A stretch of DNA of 64,000 bases from Colletotrichum lupini (Eukaryota > Ascomycota > Sordariomycetes > Glomerellales > Glomerellaceae): the NCBI RefSeq assembly GCF_023278565.1, contig NC_064679.1:4898001-4962000 (forward strand). Reading direction: 5' to 3'. Shown one piece after another: positions 24,901 through 37,640 of this stretch (the stretch's first letter is position 1; each line of letters starts with the position of its first letter). The notes beneath the pieces were generated by a model. That model did no database searches and was not told the DNA's origin. It saw nothing but the letters and a program-made list of their open reading frames with translations. Both the position numbers and the translations under genes were made by a program.

Positions 24901-25532
24901 ATCTCCACCCTTTCGAAGCTTGACGTGCGACTCAATGCGCCTCAACCTATCTCTCTGTCGAGTTGTGAATAAGCTTCTGTCATCACCCATCACCGCCTGC
25001 GAAACACCTTCATCCTATCGTCGAGGAGCTCATCGTCGCCCTCACCTGCCTAGAACCTGAAGAGCTAACCCACTTTGCTCTGCGTCATCTAGCCTACGCA
25101 ATTCGTTTCTCTTTTCTCGAAGCGTTTGTCAGCGGTATCAGCACCCGCTGCTCACCACCTACGCGTCCGCTTCTCACAGAACAAAAGCTCTTTCATAGAG
25201 AAAGCTTGGACCTTCAGCCTTTTCCGACGAGACGTCTCACCCTGATTTGCCTTGAACAATCTCTTGGCGTGACAGACGGACACCACCAGTCTGGTCACAC
25301 GGGGTTTTAACCATAGCTATCGGCTTAACCCAACAAACTCTCTTCTCTCTCGACCGCGGATTGCCCGTCTTTGCCATAGGGCAACTCGGGCCAAGGATCT
25401 TTTTCTGTCGAGGGCAACTTGTGCCGATTTCTACTCAATCTATCCCTACCCCCCAAACGAACTCAGTGGGGCCGCAGTGGAGGACCACCGGAGAGTTACT
25501 TTCGGACCAGCCTTCCCTTCTTCTCACCTTGA
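9969..25532. other. Gene-free normal-GC region upstream of the WOPR gene
   Basis: No open frame in these 15.5 kb resembles a known family or has the codon character of the window's real genes, and no convincing spliced gene was found. The longest frames (14846-15544 minus, 22955-23875 plus, 17790-18371 plus) have low-complexity or random composition. The region holds microsatellites, a 17-bp direct repeat (20987-21003 and 21035-21051), and seven exact copies of the 9-mer TACGGATAC in either orientation (11500, 16719, 17436, 21211, 23580, 23649, 24512). The last 1-2 kb are CT-rich, as in fungal promoters and long 5' leaders. It may act as an extended regulatory region or encode non-coding RNA. 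Confidence 0.55.
24408..24452. repeat. Compound (GA)n(TG)n microsatellite
   Basis: A GA tract (24408-24426) runs directly into a TG tract (24427-24446) and ends in CGCGCA. It lies about 1.2 kb before the WOPR start codon. Confidence 0.95.
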
Positions 25533-25539
25533 TATAAAG
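25533..25539 (+). promoter_or_regulatory. Possible TATA element of the WOPR gene
   Basis: TATAAAG lies 97 bp before the ATG at 25636, in a CT-rich setting. If the transcript has a long leader, as in some WOPR genes, this would not be the true core promoter. Confidence 0.35.
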
Positions 25540-25635
25540 GTTCTTCCCATCCTACCTATCAAGACCTCTTGGTAGCTTCACACTTTTACTTTACCTTCAC
25601 CACTCAACCTTCATCACACTTTATCCATCATCACC

Positions 25636-27048
25636 ATGGAGACATATCACGGCTTTGTGCGGACACCCGCAGACGCTATCAAGCTCTTCGAGGCTTGCAG
25701 ACTCGGCCTCTTGCCTCGCGTCCAACGCAGACTATCAGAGAAGGAACGCCAATCCATCCGATCCGGCTCAGTATTTGTTTGGGATGAGCGGGAAGCTGGC
25801 ATGAGGAGGTGGACCGATGGAAAGTCATGGAGCGCCAGCCGAGTCTCTGGCAGCTTCCTTACCTACCGCGAGATGGAGGGCAAGCGTGGCAGCGGCTTCG
25901 GCGGCGGCAGACGGGGTGCCGGCAAGACTCCCGACTCTGGCCGCGGCAGCGATGAGGACCAGGAGGACGGCGAGCCCGAGGGCTACAGATACAAGGCGGA
26001 CGGCCTCATGAAGCAGTCTTTCAGCATCACCACCTCCACTGGCCAGCACCTTCACCTCATCTCCTACTACTCGAGACCGCACCCTGGATCACCAGAGCTC
26101 CAGCAACCAAGCACCGATGCCCAGCTCAGGCACATCACTCCCATGAAGGGAATGTACCCCGAGTCCAGCCTCCACGACAGCAACCCTACTCCCGCTCTCA
26201 CAAGAGGACCTATGCTGCAGCAAACTCCCTACATGACACAGCAGCACCCTCAACAGCCCATGCCGCCGCAAGCCTACCCTCCTCAGTACGCACAGCAGCC
26301 GGGCTACTCATGGCCTCCTTCGCCGGTCGCCACGCCTCCTTACAGCCACTACACAACATCTCCCTACCCGCCGCAACAGCAGCCGCAACATCAACTGCCG
26401 CCTCCTCAAGTCTCACACTCGCCCGCGCAACAACCGCACTACGCACACGCACCTCCCCACCACCACCTGTCCCCTTACGACCGGGCACCTCTCCCGCCGC
26501 CAACGGCTCAGAAGCCTCTGGCCCCCTATGCTCCTCAACACCAGTCTCCTCGCCTGGCGCAGATTCAACAACCGCAGCACCAGTCGCCTCGGTTGGCTTC
26601 CATTCAACAGTCGCGTGCTTCTGAGTCCCCTCGCATCTCCCACCTTCAAGCTCAAGCGGCACAGGCTGTGATGATCGACCCTAGACTCGGCCCTCGCAAC
26701 CCCAACACTCTGCCGGGAATCAACGCCGTCTCCAGCGCTCCTTCTACCAGCCACCCGATCACACATACTCCTCCCAACAGGACGTTGTCTGTCTCGCCTC
26801 CTAGAAGCTCGCACTCCGATAGCAACAGCGCGGCGCCCCTTCCCAACAAGGCCAGCCTGTCTGCTCTCTTGCTGCACCCTACTCCGTCCAACTCTGAGCC
26901 CAGCAGTGCCAACGGTGTAAACAGCGCCAACAGCTCCCCGCGAACAGGGGGCGCCCTCGGCGGTCTTCCCCCGCCGGTCGACCGCCCTGCCAACATGAGC
27001 CACGACGTCAAGGCGCTTCAGGCTCTGGACCGCAAGTTCTGCATCTAA
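25636..27048 (+). CDS. SGE1: WOPR-family (Gti1/Pac2) transcription regulator, Wor1/Ryp1/Sge1 subgroup
   Basis: An intronless frame of 470 residues opens at CACCATGG, a good fungal start context. Residues 2-84 form the first WOPR half, starting ETYHGFVRTPADAIKLFEACR and including GSVFVWDEREAGMRRWTDGK (44-63) and SWSASRVSGSFLTYREMEGK. A Gly/Arg and acidic linker follows (85-116), then the second half at about 117-147 (YRYKADGLMKQSFS...HLISYY). The rest is low-complexity, rich in Gln, Pro, His and Ser, as in activation regions of this family. The sequence RWTDGKSWSASRVSGSFLTY fits the Wor1/Ryp1/Sge1 branch rather than Pac2. Family members bind DNA in the nucleus and control morphological switching, conidiation, virulence and effector or secondary-metabolite genes (established for Candida, Histoplasma and Fusarium). 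No other gene lies within 13 kb. The symbol is assigned by similarity. Confidence 0.93.
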   Translation: METYHGFVRTPADAIKLFEACRLGLLPRVQRRLSEKERQSIRSGSVFVWDEREAGMRRWTDGKSWSASRVSGSFLTYREMEGKRGSGFGGGRRGAGKTPDSGRGSDEDQEDGEPEGYRYKADGLMKQSFSITTSTGQHLHLISYYSRPHPGSPELQQPSTDAQLRHITPMKGMYPESSLHDSNPTPALTRGPMLQQTPYMTQQHPQQPMPPQAYPPQYAQQPGYSWPPSPVATPPYSHYTTSPYPPQQQPQHQLPPPQVSHSPAQQPHYAHAPPHHHLSPYDRAPLPPPTAQKPLAPYAPQHQSPRLAQIQQPQHQSPRLASIQQSRASESPRISHLQAQAAQAVMIDPRLGPRNPNTLPGINAVSSAPSTSHPITHTPPNRTLSVSPPRSSHSDSNSAAPLPNKASLSALLLHPTPSNSEPSSANGVNSANSSPRTGGALGGLPPPVDRPANMSHDVKALQALDRKFCI

Positions 27049-30000
27049 AGTGTGCCAGACCGGGAACAAGACGAGAAGGAACGTCCATGAAGACGTAATC
27101 AGGTTTGCATTGCCATGTTAGCCTGGGAATTTCGTTTTGTCTTTTTTTTTTGTGTCTTTACTTCAGCATCGCCACGGCGTTTGGGAATCACTTTCAGGAC
27201 CAAGCCACTTTGGGCGGTCTCAACAAATCGGGAAACGTGAGATCACGATATCGGATCACGGGGGTTTTTTGGGTTTGCATCACGGTAAAAACGGGGTTGG
27301 CCAGGGCATCACCACCAGAGAGGTTTTGCATTGAAACAGTCGTTACTTTTCTTTTATACAGTACATAGCATTACGAGATTGCCTCATCCGCGCCATCGGT
27401 ACATCACCGGGCGAAATAGACTGGCACATTTTTACCAACATCTCAACTTCCGTGTATCCCCTTTCCCACCCGTGGCTACGAGTCAATTCTTGATGAAGGA
27501 TGTGTTACGTTGCAGACTGGTTTCGAACATGTGGCTCTATACAGTGATGCACACAGATGGATGCATCTTACGACGGTAAGGTGGTGGACTTTCGAGTCTG
27601 AGGCTAAGCGGATGGAGTCCTTCCCCCAAAGTCGGGGATCATTTTCTGAGGCGAACTGACAGCGGAGTATTGGTTGATGGAGACTTAGTTGCAACCTTTT
27701 TTTTTTTTTTTCCTTGTCTCTACCTTTGACGAAGCAGGCCCCTTGGAAGGCATGGCCAGCAGTAGATCATGTCCCCGACACAGAAAAAAGGTACGAGTTC
27801 CCATTTGCCAATTGGTATGTGGTCAGTTTAGGTTAAAGTCGCGTTAAGCATCAGGCGGTTGGCAGGGGGTTGTTGGTGTTGGGGAGGGGGGAGGGGGAGA
27901 TCCATCATCCATGAGACGGACAACGTTGATGGGTGGTTGCGTGGTGTACGGAGTAGGGGTCATGGTTCGAGCAAGACGGACGGAAGGAAAAGTTGCGCGC
28001 GCGCGCGCGCCCTGTACGAGAGAGAACCTTCGGTGGCCGAGGGAGAGCAAAGCAGTACGAGTACAATGGTAACGAAGCGGCCGCCCTGGGTATGACCCTG
28101 GTGGGGAAGGGGAGAGAGAGAGGCAGAGGCAGAGTGCCAGAGACGTCTGTGGGAATTTAGAGTGACGAGGCTACCGACGTTCACTGCCGATAGACGCGTA
28201 GATGAAACGGCCTCGTTCAAGGGTGTGGGTGGGAAAAGGTGGGATAGTGTCTAGGGGGGGAGCAGTTCGTGGTTTGTGTGACTGGGGTTTTGATGGGGAC
28301 TTGGAGGGGAGTTATGGATGGGAGGAGGAGGCTCTTGTGTTGGTTGGTGGTCTCGATGTCGAATCTAGTCGACGTTGGTTAGACGTCGGACGAGAGAGAC
28401 GTTGTAGAGAGGGGGGCAATTTTGCTCTGAAGACGGTATCGTTTTGGAGCCTAGGTATGGATGGATTACAACTTCAGATACGAAATAGAGAGACTACCCA
28501 TATCTCCATGGGAGAGAGAAGCAGCAGTCAATTTACCATTCGGGGCGTTTGTGGGGTGCGCCGGCAGCGTTCAATGCTTCTGCGTCGGTTTCTTGGTGCC
28601 GTTGCGGTCGGTCGGCCGGCAGGCAGGCTGGTAAGATACAGGGTCCGGGGGTTCGATTGTATTGACCGTTTTGGGACGGTTTTTTGGGCTTCTGCCCCGA
28701 AGAACTCCATCTTTCTATTGCTCTTGTGGGTATTGCGCCGTTTAAAGCGTTTAAAGAAGATGTTCGAAGGAGACGATGTTACACGGTTGGGAATTAGGGA
28801 GCAGCGTAGGACGGCCGGCAGATATCTAGAGTTGGATTTTTGAAGTATGATGTGAAGTCTTGGCTTGGTGATGTCTTCGTCATCTTGGTGAAGATTGGAG
28901 GGAAACCCGGAGATGGGAGAGAAAGCATCAATGATCACCATCACAAGGGTCCAATAGCATTGGTTTAAGGGAAGTGGAATGTGGGATGTTACGCCCTTTC
29001 AGATTCTTTCAGAATTAAACGGTGAGATCTCCCGTAACTGGGTGGATGGATGGATTTTGCTTGTTCGTCATGTTTTCGAAACGGGCAGGATGCTCGTCAT
29101 GCCCAGGCTGTCAGTCAAAACCAGCATACCACGAACCTTCACCGTCGGTTTCTCTCTCGCGCGCGCGAGCGTATGACACCGGGGACAAGCTTGACTCTTG
29201 GGACAGAAAAGCCAAGATCTGGACAGGTTTCTCCACTCCATGCATGAGACGACCCTCTGATGGAATTCATGGGAATGGTAATGCTGACTGAGGTTGAGGA
29301 ACGGATGTGGTGGGTGCTGACAAAAAAAAGCTTGCCGTTCATGGGTACGTTGGTAAGTTGGAACGGGAAGCGTTTACCACTTACGGGGAGCGTCGGTTTG
29401 TATGGGGGGTGGGTTTGCTTCGTTACAGGTGAGAGAGAGAGGGAGAAGATACTCTTGGCATTCTGTCCTATTGACAAGATGATGAGCCACTTGCATTCGT
29501 AGGATTTCCTCTTTCACCTGCGATGTACGCCAGTCATGGACGACATCCGCGTCCCCATCTTCTTGCCATCTTGCTGATGCCGTACAGTTGTTTGCTCGAC
29601 TCTCACGGATGTGTCCGTAACGTCAGCGTTTCCCAGCCCCGGGACGCGGGACGGGACCAAATCCCGCTTGCTTGTCGCTCATTGAGGCGCAGCAGCTTGC
29701 GACCCCCTACCTGAGCTACCTGAGCTACCTTAATTTTACGCATACCGACGGATACCCAGTGCCGCTTGGCGGGGGTCGGTGGTAGTTGACGCGTAAGGTA
29801 AGGAATGAGCATCATTGCTGAATAGTGATCAAGGCCGGCCTCTGTGGGCTATGGTAAGGTCAAGAAGGGGGACTGATCTGATCTGATAGAAGCGCTATTC
29901 AACCTTTTGCCATGATGGTTGCGTTTAGCCCGCCGCCTTCTTTCGCTTTACCCCCATAGTTGTCTTACAGACGGACTTGCGATAGGTTCACATTATGACT

Positions 30001-33000
30001 CGTGGGGTGGAAGAAAGAGGGTGTGCGCGCGCTGGGGCACCAAAAGGCCAGTTTGGATCTCTTTCGGGCAGGATGCTCACATTCGGCACAGAGAGCCGCT
30101 GGGCTGGGGAATAAACTTGGGATGGACTCTGAAGCTTAGCCTGACGGACGCGTAAGTAGGGGGTCAGAGGTGGGTTCAAGTTGCTGCTTGACCTACTGAG
30201 AGTGAGACTTTGGAAATCTACCTCACCCCCAAGTCAGGTCGGTCCACTTGGGCAGTAGAAGCGCCGTCATGTCAGTGCATGTTGTAGCTTGTATCATTTC
30301 TCGGAAATCTTCAACTGCGCCTGGCTGGTGGTGGTTATCTACGAATGTGAGCGCTCAGCGCGGCCGTGCTGTTGGCGCTTAACGTAAACTTACTTTGGCA
30401 TCGGCGTTGGGGCACCGCACTGCACCGCGATCAGAACGGCGTGAAGGCTATACGAAAACCATAGAGGCTGGTTCACGCCCCTCTGGAAGTCACCGTGTTG
30501 ATCATAACGGTAGTCGGCATTCTTTCAAGCCCACCAACTCTTATGTCCGTTGCACAAGTCATCAGATTCTACGGCAAGTTTTCCGGACTTAAGTCTAACA
30601 TTGAACAGGTCTTTGGAGATCCTTTGCGTGCCATTGGGTGAAATGGATGACGTTGCCAAGGGCTGGGGTTCGAGGGGAAGACACAGAGGAAAGGCTTGCC
30701 GGACATGGGAAGGGGCCCCTCAATAAGCTATTATGGATCAAATGCGAGCCAAGCAAAACGAGCTCAGTATTCGTATGGCTCGAAGCCGGGGGTCAAGGTG
30801 AGAGCAGGGCTCTGAATGAGTTGCAATGGGAGCTATTCATACCTACCATCGCTCAACTCGTCAACGCCTCGTTTGGGATTCCGAATGCGCGTCTACCATC
30901 CCCTTGGAGAAGTATTCGCCTTCTCCAAAAAAGACTGGATGCCACCCCCGCCGAAATCCCTCACGCATATTCGATCTCTTGAGGGTCATAGTCACATCAA
31001 GAAGAAGCCAAGTCTCACAATGCGCAAGTAAAGCCGACCACTGCCCAGGGGTGCCGACGCACGGCAGTAGTGTAGAGACGAAAGAGCAAGAAAAAAAAGC
31101 TCGGGTCTGGTGCCTGTACGGTCGCATTCCGAGCAAGGTGCGCTAGCCGCCGTGGATCTGATGTATGTCCACTGTCATCCTCCGTCCTCATCGTCTAGAA
31201 TCGCCTCCTGAGACGAAGCCCTTCGCCAAATGTTTCCTCCCGGGAACAGAACGCACATGCCCCTTCTGATCTCTGGGGCGGAAGACAGTCAGAGCGGCAC
31301 ACTCAATCGGTCACTTGCCGATGTTGGGTCGCCTTTTGGTAGAACTTGACGGGTTCAATACCAGTATCGAGCCTCTCTTCCACCCCCTGCCGATTCACCC
31401 ACCGTCCGCGAAAAAGCAGGGTCCTTGACAGGCACATACTTAAAACACCAACGAGGCAAGCTTTGACGAATCTAGCTTTGGTTCGGTGGAGAATGAGCGA
31501 CAGCAGCCATGGGTAAACTTGCTTCAGGACGGAATTTGGGTTATCTTGGCGGGCCCGGACCGCCAAACAGCATAGGAGATTGGAAGGATTAGGAGAATAG
31601 AGGAGTCTTGGCGAGCGATAGCGTGTCGCGAAAAGTTGCTTTCTGACTGGGGGGAAGCGGACGTGAGGTAGTACGGTGGATTCAACCTCACTGGTTCTCC
31701 CAGTGTGCTATTCTCGTCCGCTTGGCTGCGTGTCCGTTTCCTCACCATTGGGCCTCTCCAAGCAGGGCCAAGGCCAAGAGCCTGGAAGGAAAATGACTTT
31801 TGCCTTGCAGCGTGGCAGCGGTTCAATGGGAAACAATTCAGGAGGTTAGTGATGTTTCTTGTCAGGTTGCCCCGCCCGCCGCCTCCTGATAGCCATGCTC
31901 AATGGCTAGTAGTTGATGGAAGTGCTGAGTGCTGCTAGCCATTCGCTAGTTAGAACCTCCGCGGACGTGGCCGTGATACCCGTCGGTTGCGTTGACCAGC
32001 GATTTTGGGATGCCAAGTGTTGATTTGCAGTTTCATCACCCCTTGATGAATGAGTTTATCCAAAGCTTCGTCTTTTGACGTGCCTATACTCCACTATGCC
32101 TCTCACAATTCTGGAAGATAATGTTGATGTATCTCGAGGTAGCTTCCCATGTATCCTGGAGGCACGCCTCTCTACGCTATTCGGGACATTGTAGAATCAC
32201 GCCCGTCTCGTGAGGCCGGAGGCGCTGGCTAGTGTATCAAGTCTTTTGACACGGTCACGGAATGCTCAATTGCGATGGCGGCTGTCTGCTCGTAGTCTGT
32301 AACTTTGATGGAGCGAGAGCGAGACGACATTTATGAACAACATGAAGCACCAAACTGGCTCTGGCAAACGTCAATTGATCGCCTTAGACTTGAATAGCAT
32401 GGAGCCCGCCATTATGGTGGATTTATGGCTTCACGTGTTGAAGGCCTCATGGAGGCTACATCTGAATAAGAAAATGTTCACAGAGCAATGAAGCTACAAA
32501 AGCTACTGGCATCATAATTCACGCGAATGTTATGTTGACGCCAAGCAGGATTCGAAAGACTTGCAGCAGAGCTCCATGTGTCTTCGCAACCTGAAGCTGC
32601 CTTGTGTAGCCACGGAAGTAGAAGCCTACCGTTTCTGCGAACCACCGCTGCAGATTGCACGGAGAGTCCGTCGACTTTGCGAATTTATGGCCAATTACTG
32701 CTACAAGTAAGACCTCCCGCACGCTCTCTGAATTTGGATCAACAAAACGATTCTGATGAAATCTTCCTAGATCGTTGTTATGGTGAGATTAGAGGAATCC
32801 CGAGTGAAGTTCGGCTCTTATCTTTAGTGATGTTCATAACTTTCAAGTAGGGGCCGTCGACCGCTAATTCGGATTTGTATCCCCTCTCCTAGAGCATAAC
32901 AGAGGAAAGCATTGCATTCTGTCATTGGATCTGATATGCATGGTATCATATTTCTATTAATATAAAACGGCTTCTTCATCGTAGTCCTTCTTTTAATGCC

Positions 33001-36000
33001 GTCGGTGGGTGACAATTAGTTTGTCGTGAGATTCGTAACGTGAGTACCAAGTACAGCACGTTGATGGTTCACCAGCTCATGGACAGTTAATAATATCAGC
33101 ATTATTGAATGCATCAAATTGACTTTACAACGTGTACGACCCGAAAAATTCGTTTAGCTAAATGCAATAGTCCTGGAGAGTTGTTGTTGATATTTCTATC
33201 GCTGTTTTCGCTTCCCTGTATCATCGCTGTCGCAGTCCAGAGACGACAGTTGAGTCTATCCAGTGGTTTCTCCAGCGACTGCTCGACGTCTCAAAGAACT
33301 ACAGTGTCAAGCCAATTGATCCCTTCGAGGTGCCGTTCATGCTGTAACGGCATATCGCCGCGCGTATTCTCTTTTAAGACATTTTGGTAGAGAGGGCATA
33401 TGTCTCAGAGAGTGCAAACAAATCCCGAGATCTGACTGTGGACGTTCACAGGCTTCGCTCTACAGCTGTACTTTGATTTCAGTAGCCTGCAAGGCGACCT
33501 TCCACCGTCCCAGCTCGGCCAAAACCCATCACGATTTGCCCCTGAATACTCCGTACCTGAGATGCTTTCGCTATCTGGTTGAGCACCAATCGTTTACTGT
33601 GCTCACTTACTCCGGAAGCACAAGCGTAGAAGTCACATTCCGGGCAGAACCCCCGGCATGCGACACGCAAGCTCTGCAGGGCCAATGGACCTGGGCCGGT
33701 GGCATGGTAAGATTATTGTTTGAAAAAGGCCGCCGTGTGTGCTAAGATGGAAACGGACAGGCGCCCGAATAATGTCCAGAGGGAATAGAAATTCGTTCCG
33801 ACTTTTGGATCCGCTAAAGAAGCATACACGGCAAAGATCTTGACAGCATGGGTTTGTAGTCCGAATGAAACGAGCCAGGGCAAGTCGTGCCGAGCGAAAG
33901 GGGAGGGGAGGGGGGATTGGTGGTCGAAGGATCGCACTTCGTTTCGATTCCTGGTCTGAGTGGTCCCATTTCCCACCCTCACCAACCGCTCGCCGGGGAA
34001 AATCTGTGCAAAGTCCTTCTCACTCTAGGAGTCTCGCGGCTTCGCGTTCATGATCCTTGGCACACTGTTAGTGAGAATTGGGGGAGAGCCAAGATGCAGA
34101 AGTGACCAATTGTCCGAAATGAAGTGAACGCGGCAGTGCACTGCCTCCATTCATCTCCATGTCGCCTGCAGGCCTTGAGGAGCCTTTTACCAGGGGTTGA
34201 GAGGGTTGAACTTGGTTAAACCCACGTGGGACGCCTCCGTAGGTAGATGGGGAGGGGACGCTCCTTGGACAGGGAATTAGAGAGCTTCTAACCTGCAAAT
34301 CTCACTTGTTTCCGGCGCTTTCTTTGCCCCCTTGATCCATATCCTTTGTAGGTCTTCAGGTGAGTGTATTTTGACGATTGATCGATCATACACATGTAAG
34401 GGGGTTGAGGCTGAAAAGCACCACTTAACCGGGTTTTCCGAGCATGCCAGTCTGATAATGTGGCGACGATCACCCACTTTAGACGTTTAGCATCAGGCGG
34501 AGGACGTAAGCGGCCCGCGGACAGGGAACACTCAAGATAAAAAAAAAATAAGGCCGAACCAATGTCTGTTCTTTGAAATCGCCGACTCGTCTCGAGCAGT
34601 CCCACGCGTATCGAAAAAGGGCTGTTACCCTCGGCCGCGACGGACTGGGGCCGGCTCCGGGCTCGAGTGTCGGGCCGGTGGGGGTGGATACCAGGTGGCT
34701 CGATCATGGCCCCAGAAACGGCGCCGAACTCGTCACTCAAAGGGTATTGAGCTTACGCGCGTTCTTTGGGGGATCTTGTACCCAGGCGGGCATTTGATTT
34801 GGTGCCGAGTGGTCGGAGACTCGAGTAGCCAATCACAGGTTCAGAAGAGCTCCCGGCGACGCATGCTTATGCGAGGGATTGCTACCTGGTATGCAGGGGC
34901 TTACAGTTGAACCTGTATCTGGGACGGTCGAGATGCTCGGCGCCTTACACATCTTAGTTTACTGCTCGGAGGATTTCCCACAGTTGTACGCGGTATGTGA
35001 TCCATCATCCCCCGACTTTGCTTCTTTGAGCACTGGAAAATGTTTATGCTCACGCCCCATGTCACGGACGTAGACGCACCTCCAGATTTTTCGGGGCTGT
35101 GTCTACTCGAACCCAACCACTGGAACGGCATCCCATGTCGATGCGGGTGATTTTAAAGTGCCGCTCAAGTTGCCCAAACGGCATGAATTCGCGGAGCTAA
35201 AACCTCTCACGCGGGAAGGGGAGCCTGGGATAGCTAAGAATAGAGGGCATGTCTAGACGAGACAGTTCGCGTGCGGTGTCACCAGGAAAAGCGCGTGCGT
35301 CGTAACCGTTGGAGATGTGCTTCCAGGGATCGGGAAGGTGGGAGGCGGTCTCTCTCACTTCCTGAAAGTCCGTTCCCTCGGATTTGGGAGGGCAGAAAAA
35401 AGCTAAATGGGTTTAAGGTGGTCGTGTTGGTGGTGGTCCCGAGTAAGTTTTGTCCTCCTTTTGCGTCATTCGCGAGAAAGTGAAGAAGAGGGGGGGCGTG
35501 CGAAGATCAGACGAGACGGTATGTCCTGAGACGACCGTTGTTCGGCACAGGTTTCCCATACCCAGTAAAACTTTTGTGCCGAATGAAAGATATACTCGGT
35601 GCGAGTGTGCCGAAGATGGTGTTGTAAGTGGTTTGTAAGGTTAACCTTGAAGCGTCCCCCGAAACCTTGACATGGCTGAGCTTACATTTGCGTGAACCAA
35701 CACTCTATTCTTCCACCGAGAGTTTCTTTCTAGACTTCAGAACAAACGGTCTATTTCGTATTTACGAGAAGCTTAGGAATAGGGTTCCCGTCAAGATTAA
35801 CCTTAAGGTTGGTTTGGCAGTCCTCGTCATCGATCTCAGAGTTTCGGTCGTTTACCTTCAAGGTTCAGAGAAAGGCGGTTAGGCTCGCGAGATCCTCAAA
35901 GAGGTGTTCGTTCTATGTGAGGTAGCCAATTCCCCTCGTAAGGGGCCACGGGCAGGTCCAACCGGCCACTTTCTCTCGAACTTAAGCCTCTGCCCAAAGT

Positions 36001-37640
36001 CGGGTGGTTAATCCCTTTGGACGGCCTCATCTCACCCATCCGAGCTTTGGGATAATCGGGAATCACGAGGTCTGCAGATGCGCCAGGCCACAGACCGTGA
36101 CAGCGACCTTGTTCTCGACGTCCAAAATGCTGTAAATAGGCGAGGGCACGTAGTCTTTTCCTCGGTCTACTGTGACTCTTGGCAAGTCGCAGTAATGTCT
36201 GGTCGGCTCCGAGGTTGAGAATATTCGAGATGACCAAGGAATTACCTTCCTCGAGATATGCTTGAATTGATGAAACTACATTTTCAAGGACGTCAGACAC
36301 GCAACTCTATCGAACCGCCCTGTTTTTAATTTACCCGCTAGAGCCTATCACTACTTGAGGTAGGTTGGTAAAGTGAGTTTAGAGGACGATGATTCGAAAT
36401 TACCCCGCAAGAAAAGCGAGGTGCTCGCAGAGCGGACGGCATTCCGATACGTGTGGGATGCTGCCATGCATCCCTAAGTTCAATGCAATAAAAGCCTTGA
36501 CACCTTTCGGGAACTCTGAGTCGGCTTATCACGAGTGTTATAGTTTGACAAAGTCATTTCTAAGATGTGTAATATTATGCTAATCTCGCCCGGTCAACCT
36601 TAACAGTACTTGACGGGTAGTAAATGTTCAAGGTTGTGGAACACTAACTTTATAGAAACTTCAAGTAGAAAGCTGATCATTCGCTGTCGCCACCCAAAGC
36701 CTCGCACGAGGCGAGGTGTTGAAATTCTTTCCGAAGGTTGCCCCGTGAAATACAACCTTACACGAGAGCATTTCCAAATTCTGAAGAACATATCCCTGGC
36801 AACATGCGGGAAGCGCATGCCGATGATCCATGCCGTTGGTGACGATCAACAGATGGTTCTTGTATCACCTGTGTCGCCCACGCCCAGGATGTCCTGACAC
36901 TACCCGCTCTTTATTGAAACCTGGAAACCCAAGAAAGCAAGGCAGCCTTCCTAACATCTTTGTAGCCAGGGTGTTCCGCAGGAACGAGCGGCAAGGTTGA
37001 GACTTTGAGATTATTATAAGCATACATTCTTGTGATCAAGGGGAAGGTCAAAGAGGGGGCAGGAGTTGGCGAGCTGTCGCGTGGTGATCAAACGATTTCG
37101 TGGGCTTGGCGGCGTCGAGATGAGACCGCCTGCAACTTGACACGACGATCCTTTCCGAGTGCTACGTTGCGCTACAGCTGCAAGGTGGAGCGAGCTTGAA
37201 TCAAGCACGACTTTCAAGATTGAATGTAGACAAGGTAGCCGCCGCCAAGCTAGTATCGGACTTGAGATGAGTATCTTTAACGTTAATTCATGTTAATCCG
37301 GATGTATGTCCCCATGTGGATGTAGGTTCAGGAAGCAAGGTTTAGTTCGGAACAAGGGATTATTACTTGTACTGTGTGAAGCCTGTCAGCTCGGTATCGT
37401 TCTCTGCTTCGGTAGTAATTTGTTTCTGAGACTGCAGGTGGCAGTCGATGTCCGAAATGCCAACCCGAAGCCGTGGGACTGTCGGCCAACGACATGTTAC
37501 GATGGTAAGCCATGAGTCCCCGTAGAAGATTTCAATGAGAAGTTATCAACGGTCGGGGAATTATCGTGGTGCCAGCCTTCAGGGCCGATGATCACATACT
37601 ACCTTAACTCGCAGGACGAGACTGAGGCATGGCGACGCAT
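27049..37640. other. Gene-poor normal-GC region downstream of the WOPR gene
   Basis: After the 3' untranslated part of the WOPR gene (T-rich tracts near 27,140 and 27,697-27,711), no coding region is recognisable. Open frames such as 28202-28843 plus (213 codons) are Gly/Arg-rich and look like chance frames. Small features include a (GC)n run at 27995-28010, a CGCGCGCG stretch near 29,157-29,167, a tandem CTACCTGAG near 29,705-29,725, the 12-bp palindrome AACCTTAAGGTT near 35,800, and TACGGAGTA or its complement at 27947 and 33547. Some frames between 35,600 and 37,000 could be decayed exons but match nothing I know. Confidence 0.5.
27995..28010. repeat. (GC)n dinucleotide run
   Basis: Eight GC units in a row, with alternating purine-pyrimidine character that could adopt Z-DNA. 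Confidence 0.9.

Noticed and set aside
26413..27069. 218-codon minus-strand frame overlapping the WOPR gene
   Set aside because: Shadow of the Gln/Pro-rich coding strand; Arg/Val-rich antisense product with no domain.
28640..28665. GGTTCGA sequence resembling a tRNA B box
   Set aside because: No A box, acceptor stem or cloverleaf could be drawn around it. The same holds for GGTTCGA-like sequences at 12,200, 24,500 and 30,668.
28202..28843. 213-codon plus-strand open frame after the WOPR gene
   Set aside because: Gly/Arg/Trp-rich chance translation of G-rich DNA with no motif; low-frequency stops explain the length.
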